A stretch of 64,000 nucleotides of DNA from Tomitella gaofuii (lineage in GTDB: Bacteria > Actinomycetota > Actinomycetes > Mycobacteriales > Mycobacteriaceae), in NCBI RefSeq assembly GCF_014126825.1, contig NZ_CP059900.1:2618954-2682953 (forward strand), given 5' to 3'. The notes beneath the pieces were generated by a model, which saw nothing but the letters and a program-made list of their open reading frames with translations, ran no database searches and was not told the origin of the DNA. Of the stretch, positions 59,661 to 64,000 are shown piece by piece. A program made the translations under genes and the position numbers. How positions within the stretch are numbered: the first letter of the stretch is position 1; each line of letters begins with the position of its first letter.

Positions 59661-60812
59661 CTACGCGTGCACGCCGGGAGCGACCGGCATCCCGCCCGCG
59701 ACGATGAGGGCGGGCGCGCGGAGCACGCCGGGGTCGTCGCGCGGGTCGGCGGGATAGACCACGAGGTCGGCCCGCGCATCATCGCGGTCCAGCCCGTAGA
59801 GCCCCGCATGCGACTCGTCCGCACCGGTGAGCCACCTGCGCCCGCGCCACGACGCCGCGGCCACCGCGGCCGCGTCGCCGAGACCGGCCGCGGCCAACGC
59901 CTCGACCTCGTCGACGATGCGGCCGTGGTCGATCATCCCGCCGGCATCCGTCCCCGCATACACCGGGATGCCCGCATCGAGCACCGAACGCATGGTTTCG
60001 CCCAGCCGCCCGTGCAGCGCCCGCATGTGCGCGGCGTAGACGGGGTACTTGCCGGCGCCGTCGGCGATGTCCGGGAAGTTGGCGATGTTGATCAGCGTGG
60101 GGACCAGCGCGGTGCCCTGGCGCCGCATCATGTCGATGGTCTCGGCGGTCAGCCCCGTGCCGTGCTCGATGCAGTCGATCCCCGCGCGCAGCAGGCCCGG
60201 CAATGCGTCCTCGCCGAACACGTGCGCGGTGACCCGCGCGCCGGCCGCGTGCGCCCGGGCGATGGCCCGGGCGAGGATGTCGTCGTCCCAGAGCGGGGCC
60301 AGGTCGCCGACGGAGCGGTCGATCCAGTCGCCCACGAGCTTCACCCACCCGTCGCCGGCCCGCGCCTGCTCCTCGACCGCGTCCGGCAGTTGCGCCGGAT
60401 CGTCGAGGGCCAGCCCGAGCTCGCGCAGGTAGCGCTTGGGCCGTGCCAGGTGCTGCCCGGCGCGGATGATCCGCGGCAGCCCGGGGACCGCGTCGAGGCC
60501 CCGGGTGTCGACGGGAGCGCCGCAGTCGCGGACCAGCAGGACTCCGCGGTCGCGTTCGAGGCGTGCCTGCGCGAGGCATTCGTCGGGGCCGACGCCGCGG
60601 CTGCCGCGCCCGACGCCGACGTGGCAGTGCGCGTCCACCAGTCCGGGGAGCAGCCAGCCGCCGTCGCCGAGGTCGCGCGCCCCGGCGACCGGCGCGGTGG
60701 TGAGCCGCCCGTGGTGCAGATACCACTCGACGCGCTCACCGCCGGGGAGCGCGGTGCCCCTGATCCGCCACGGCCCTTCGTCGCCGAGGCCCGGCGCGCC
60801 GGGCCCGGTCAC
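59661..60812 (-). CDS. Amidohydrolase-superfamily protein (imidazolonepropionase/prolidase-like)
   Basis: 383 residues, metal-dependent TIM-barrel hydrolase. LLPGLVDAHCHVGVG supplies the first HxH pair; WVKLVGDWID the bridging Lys (about 157); VTAHVFGED and CIEHGTGL two further His; YAGTDAGG the Asp. The site therefore looks complete and binuclear. Related to Rv2915c, next to ffh. The substrate is not known. GTG 60810-60812 overlaps the ffh stop as GTGA. Confidence 0.88.
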   Translation of the reverse strand: MTGPGAPGLGDEGPWRIRGTALPGGERVEWYLHHGRLTTAPVAGARDLGDGGWLLPGLVDAHCHVGVGRGSRGVGPDECLAQARLERDRGVLLVRDCGAPVDTRGLDAVPGLPRIIRAGQHLARPKRYLRELGLALDDPAQLPDAVEEQARAGDGWVKLVGDWIDRSVGDLAPLWDDDILARAIARAHAAGARVTAHVFGEDALPGLLRAGIDCIEHGTGLTAETIDMMRRQGTALVPTLINIANFPDIADGAGKYPVYAAHMRALHGRLGETMRSVLDAGIPVYAGTDAGGMIDHGRIVDEVEALAAAGLGDAAAVAAASWRGRRWLTGADESHAGLYGLDRDDARADLVVYPADPRDDPGVLRAPALIVAGGMPVAPGVHA

Positions 60813-62410
60813 TTCGCCTTCCCGTCCTTCCCGGGCAGATCCAGCTGCGACAGGTCGATGCCCTCAAGCCCCGGGGGCAGCTTGTCGAGGCCCTTCGGCA
60901 TCGACGACAGGTCCGGCATCCCGCCGGGCATCCCACCCGGCATGCCCGGGAATCCGCCCGGCATGCCGCCGGGGAAGCCGCCCTTGACCTTGGGCGGCGT
61001 GGGACCGCGCCCGCCCTTCTTGCCCTTCTTGCCCTTCTTGCCCCGCTTGCCCTTGCCCTTGCCGTGGCCGCCCGGGCCGCCCATGCGGCCGGCCATGGCC
61101 GACATCATCTTGCGCGCCTCGAAGAACCTCTCGACGAGCTGGTTGACCTCGGTGACCGTCACCCCGGACCCGTTGGCGATGCGCAGCCGGCGCGAGCCGT
61201 TGATGATCTTCGGGTTGTCGCGCTCGGCCGGGGTCATGCCGCGGATGATCGCCTGAACCCGGTCGAGCTGCTTCTCGTCGACCTGGCCCAGCGCCTCCTT
61301 CATGTCGCCGGCGCCGGGGAGCATGCCGACGAGGTTGGCGAGCGGACCCATCTTGCGGATGGCCATCATCTGCTCGAGGAAGTCCTCCAGCGTGAGCTCG
61401 CCGCTGCCGATCTTCTGGGCCGTGGCCTCCGCCTGCTGCGCGTCGAAGACCTGCTCGGCCTGCTCGATGAGGCTGAGCAGGTCGCCCATGCCCAGGATGC
61501 GGCTCGACATGCGATCCGGGTGGAACACGTCGAAGTCGCCGAGCTTCTCGCCGGTGGAGGCGAACATGATCGGGCGGCCGGTCACCTGCCGGACGCTCAG
61601 CGCGGCGCCGCCGCGCGCGTCGCCGTCGAGCTTGGTGAGGACCACGCCCGTGAACCCGACGCCCTCGCGGAAGGCGTCCGCGGTGCTCACCGCGTCCTGG
61701 CCCACCATCGCGTCAAGCACGAACAGGACCTCGTCCGGCTGCACGGCGTCGCGGATGTCCGCGGCCTGCTTCATCAAAACCTCGTCGACGCCCAGCCGTC
61801 CGGCGGTGTCGACGATGACGACGTCGTGGACCTTGGTGCGGGCCTCCTCGACACCCGCGCGCGCCACCGCGACCGGGTCGCCGACACCGGCCCCCTGCGC
61901 CTCGCCCTCGCTGCTCGCGCCGGGATGCGGCGCGTACACGGGCACCCCGGCCTGCTCGCCGACCACCTTCAACTGCGTGACGGCGTTGGGCCGTTGCAGG
62001 TCGCAGGCGACGAGCATCGGCGTGTGCCCCTGCTCGCGCAGCCACACCGCCAGCTTTCCGGCCAGCGTGGTCTTGCCCGCGCCCTGCAGGCCCGCGAGCA
62101 TGATCACCGTGGGCGGCGTCTTCGCGAGGTTCAGCCGCCGGGTCTCGCCGCCGAGGATGCCGATGAGCTCCTCGTTGACGATCTTGACCACTTGCTGCGC
62201 CGGATTGAGCGCACCGGAGACCTCCGCCCCTTTGGCGCGTTCCTTGATGTTCTTGATGAACTCACGGACCACGGGGAGTGCGACGTCGGCCTCGAGCAGG
62301 GCCAGGCGGATCTCGCGGCAGGTGGCGTCGATATCGGCGGGCGACAGCTTGCCCTTGCCGCGCAGGTCCTTGAGCGACGAGGTGAGTCTGTCGGAGAGGG
62401 ATTCGAACAC
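60809..62410 (-). CDS. ffh: Signal recognition particle protein Ffh
   Basis: GTPase targeting nascent membrane proteins with 4.5S RNA. 533 residues: N domain (VFESLSDRLTSSLKDLRGKG), G domain with GLQGAGKTTLAGKLA, DTAGRLGVDE and TKLDGDARGG, and the methionine-rich M domain (FLEQMMAIRKMGPLANLVGM). The tail has KGKRGKKGKKGKKGG and Gly-Met-Pro repeats (GGMPGGFPGMPGGMPGGM). GTG 62408-62410 with GGAG upstream. In M. tuberculosis glnD lies next upstream; here it does not. Confidence 0.97.
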   Translation of the reverse strand: MFESLSDRLTSSLKDLRGKGKLSPADIDATCREIRLALLEADVALPVVREFIKNIKERAKGAEVSGALNPAQQVVKIVNEELIGILGGETRRLNLAKTPPTVIMLAGLQGAGKTTLAGKLAVWLREQGHTPMLVACDLQRPNAVTQLKVVGEQAGVPVYAPHPGASSEGEAQGAGVGDPVAVARAGVEEARTKVHDVVIVDTAGRLGVDEVLMKQAADIRDAVQPDEVLFVLDAMVGQDAVSTADAFREGVGFTGVVLTKLDGDARGGAALSVRQVTGRPIMFASTGEKLGDFDVFHPDRMSSRILGMGDLLSLIEQAEQVFDAQQAEATAQKIGSGELTLEDFLEQMMAIRKMGPLANLVGMLPGAGDMKEALGQVDEKQLDRVQAIIRGMTPAERDNPKIINGSRRLRIANGSGVTVTEVNQLVERFFEARKMMSAMAGRMGGPGGHGKGKGKRGKKGKKGKKGGRGPTPPKVKGGFPGGMPGGFPGMPGGMPGGMPDLSSMPKGLDKLPPGLEGIDLSQLDLPGKDGKAK

Positions 62411-62445
62411 CGGTTGCGCTCCCGTTCGCTTGCTCTGGTGGTGTA

Positions 62446-62479
62446 TCGGGGTGCCGCACGCAGGACTGCGGCACCCCGA
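62446..62479 (-). terminator. Hairpin between glnB and ffh
   Basis: Arms 62446-62458 and 62467-62479 (tcggggtgccgca and its complement) form a perfect 13-bp stem with an 8-base loop, ending the amtB-glnB transcript and followed by ffh. Confidence 0.85.
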
Positions 62480-62547
62480 CAGCCTAGCGAGTGCGCCGCC
62501 ACCGCCGCGCGGGCGCACCGCGCGGGCCCGGAAGTACACCCCCCAGC

Positions 62548-62596
62548 GGAATCACACGGCCGGGCGGGATCACACGGCCGGGCGGGATCACACCGC
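62548..62596. repeat. ~18-bp tandem repeat at the 3' end of glnB
   Basis: ggatcacacggccgggcg is perfect at 62567-62584. It is preceded by a copy with one extra A (62548-62566) and followed by a partial copy (62585-62593) that contains the glnB stop codon. It looks like slippage duplication of the gene's last bases into the spacer. Confidence 0.85.
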
Positions 62597-62941
62597 GTCC
62601 GCGCCCAGCTCCCCGGTGCGCACCCGCACCACCTGCTCGACCCGGGTCACCCACACCTTGCCGTCGCCGACCCGGCCGACGTCGCCGTCACCGGACCGGG
62701 CCGCCGCGACGAGCGCGGCGACCACCGCGTCGACGGCGGTATCGGCGACGACCACCTCCACCTTGGCCTTCGTGTGCATGTCCACCGCGAACTCGCTGCC
62801 GCGGTAGAGCTCGGTGTGCCCCTTCTGCCGGCCGCGGCCCCGCACTTCGGTCACCGTCATCCCGTGCACCCCCGCGGCACTCAGCGCCGCCTCGACCTCA
62901 TCGAGCGCCACGGGGCGGATGATTGCGGTCACGAGCTTCAC
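62588..62941 (-). CDS. glnB: PII nitrogen-regulatory protein with Phe51
   Basis: PII sensor of 2-oxoglutarate and ATP/ADP, controlling AmtB and nitrogen metabolism. 117 residues (usual 112). Core KLVTAIIRPVALDEVEAAL, TVTEVRGRGRQKGHTELYRG and the C-terminal RVRTGELGADAV. In the T-loop Tyr46 is kept, but the modification site 51 is Phe (RGSEFAVD), so uridylylation or adenylylation there is impossible. The B-loop carries about five extra residues (SGDGDVGRVGDGK). GTG 62939-62941 with AAGGAG upstream. Paired with amtB; glnD absent nearby. Confidence 0.96.
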   Translation of the reverse strand: MKLVTAIIRPVALDEVEAALSAAGVHGMTVTEVRGRGRQKGHTELYRGSEFAVDMHTKAKVEVVVADTAVDAVVAALVAAARSGDGDVGRVGDGKVWVTRVEQVVRVRTGELGADAV

Positions 62942-63042
62942 GTGGACTCCTTCGTCGTGGCCCCAGGTCAGGGGTTCCGGAGGCGCCGAGGATACCGTCG
63001 CGACGACCGCCGCCCGACGCAGCGGCACCGCCGGCGAGTGCC

Positions 63043-64000
63043 TCACGACGGCCCGCGCCCGCCACCGGTCACCGCATACTCACGATCCTGCCCCGCTGCG
63101 GCCGGATCGGCACCCCGGACGCCGGACTCCGCGGCGGAATGGTCGATTCCGGCGTGCCCGGGGCTTGGCACCTGCCGGCCGGCGGTGCGGCCCCAGTCGT
63201 AGGCGGACTCGGCGTGCTGGCTCAGATCGATCCCGGCGATCTCGTCCTCCGGGTCCACCCGCAGCCCTATGCATGCCCGCACCGCCAGGGCGATCACCGT
63301 CGTCACGACGGCGGCGTAGACCATCACCGCCGCGGCTCCCACGGCCTGCCGCCACAACTGGTCGGCCCCGCCGCCGTAGAACAACCCGTCCACGCCGGTG
63401 GGCGCGGCGGACGTGGCGAACAGCCCCACCAACAGCGTCCCGATGAGCCCGCCGACCAGGTGCACACCGACCACGTCGAGCGAATCGTCGTAGCCGAGGC
63501 GGAACTTGACCCCTACCGCCAGGGCGCAGGCCGCACCCGAGACCACGCCGATCACCAACGCCCCCACCACGTCGACCGACGCGCACGCGGGGGTGATGCC
63601 CACCAGGCCCGCGACGACCCCGGAGGCCGCGCCCAGCGTGGTGTGGTGGCCGTCCCGGATGCGCTCGACCACCAGCCAGGCGAGCATGCCGGCGCACGCC
63701 GCCACGATCGTCATCACCAGCACCGACGCCGCCGCGCCGTCGGCCGCCAGCGCGGACCCGGAGTTGAACCCGATCCACCCGAACCACAGCAGCGCCACGC
63801 CGATCATCACCAGCGTCAGGTTGTGCGGCCGCGACGGGTGGGTACGCCACCCCCGGCGCACGCCCAGCACCGTCGCGAGCACCAGCGCCGCCACGCCGGC
63901 GTTGATGTGCACCGCGGTGCCGCCGGCGAAGTCGATGGCGTGCAGGTCCGAGATGATCCAGCCGCCCTCCCCTGACACGAGCCCGTCCGCGGCGAACACC
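63043..64000 (-). CDS. amtB: Ammonium transporter AmtB, 5' end outside window
   Basis: C-terminal ~319 residues. The twin-His pore residues are in AVHINAGVAALV and VGVHLVGGLIGTLLVG; WFGWIGFNSGSAL and the GVKFRLGYDDSLDVVGVH region are family marks. About eight hydrophobic segments remain. The cytosolic C-terminus continues DPEDEIAGIDLSQHAESAYD, the PII-responsive part, and is extended by ~45 residues. Gene order amtB-glnB is standard, with 101 bases between. It enters from beyond base 64000. Confidence 0.95.
   Translation of the reverse strand, partial: VFAADGLVSGEGGWIISDLHAIDFAGGTAVHINAGVAALVLATVLGVRRGWRTHPSRPHNLTLVMIGVALLWFGWIGFNSGSALAADGAAASVLVMTIVAACAGMLAWLVVERIRDGHHTTLGAASGVVAGLVGITPACASVDVVGALVIGVVSGAACALAVGVKFRLGYDDSLDVVGVHLVGGLIGTLLVGLFATSAAPTGVDGLFYGGGADQLWRQAVGAAAVMVYAAVVTTVIALAVRACIGLRVDPEDEIAGIDLSQHAESAYDWGRTAGRQVPSPGHAGIDHSAAESGVRGADPAAAGQDREYAVTGGGRGPS

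Noticed and set aside
1-64000. CRISPR arrays, tRNA or rRNA genes, insertion sequences
   Set aside because: I saw no spaced repeat array, no cloverleaf-like sequence, no rRNA-like stretch and no transposase; a tRNAscan/Rfam search would be decisive.

Overview
The window is a GC-rich stretch of core chromosome from an actinobacterium of the order Mycobacteriales. The evidence is the dense use of GTG starts, a mycothione reductase, the MapB, PptT/PptH, DUF2469, DUF2631 and DUF4439 families, and a gene order that follows the Mycobacterium tuberculosis segment from pepR-gpsI (Rv2782c/Rv2783c) to glnB-amt (Rv2919c/Rv2920c). Many genes present in M. tuberculosis are missing here, so about 58 genes cover what takes roughly 140 there. 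I cannot name the genus from sequence alone.

Layout. 1-6.3 kb: M16 peptidase, polynucleotide phosphorylase, S15 and RibF, then a DtxR-type regulator. 6.3-17.1 kb (all minus): truB, pptT, pptH, a MATE transporter, the NrnA-like DHH phosphodiesterase, rbfA, infB, ylxR, nusA and rimP, which is the classical nusA-infB-truB translation and transcription cluster. 17.2-26.7 kb: a pair of exported or ferritin-like DUF4439-type genes, proS, yaaA, a bifunctional sirohaem synthase, malate:quinone oxidoreductase, a lysophospholipase-like hydrolase and mycothione reductase. 26.7-35 kb is the most variable part: a small hydrolase-like protein, map, galT-galK, a RES-type toxin-antitoxin pair with a repeat-containing promoter, a PBP lipoprotein and a GNAT protein. 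35-45 kb: ispG-rip1-dxr (two MEP isoprenoid steps flanking the site-2 protease), DUF2631, rlmN, lapA-like, cdsA, frr, pyrH, tsf and rpsB. 45-54.5 kb: M23 peptidase, xerC, a Bcr/CflA exporter, dprA, comM, yraN, DUF2469, rnhB, lepB and rplS. 54.7-64 kb: tex, trmD, rimM, KH protein, rpsP, an amidohydrolase, ffh, glnB and amtB (cut by the window end).

The genes are mostly translation, ribosome maturation, secretion and cell-envelope housekeeping, organised in minus-strand operons with many ATGA or GTGA stop-start overlaps. Strong GC-rich hairpins mark several operon ends.

Two things stand out. (1) The nitrogen-signalling pair glnB-amtB lacks the glnD gene expected between glnB and ffh. The PII protein also has Phe instead of the modifiable Tyr at position 51 and an insertion in the B-loop, suggesting a PII that is no longer covalently modified. 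(2) At least seven otherwise well conserved genes (infB, the hydrolase at 24 kb, galK, xerC, the Bcr/CflA exporter, dprA, tex) are broken by single-base indels, several of them in short G/C runs. Because infB is essential, consensus sequence errors are the likeliest cause, and the affected genes should be read as intact in the organism until checked. The most accessory-like feature is the RES/HTH toxin-antitoxin operon at 30.9-32.1 kb.
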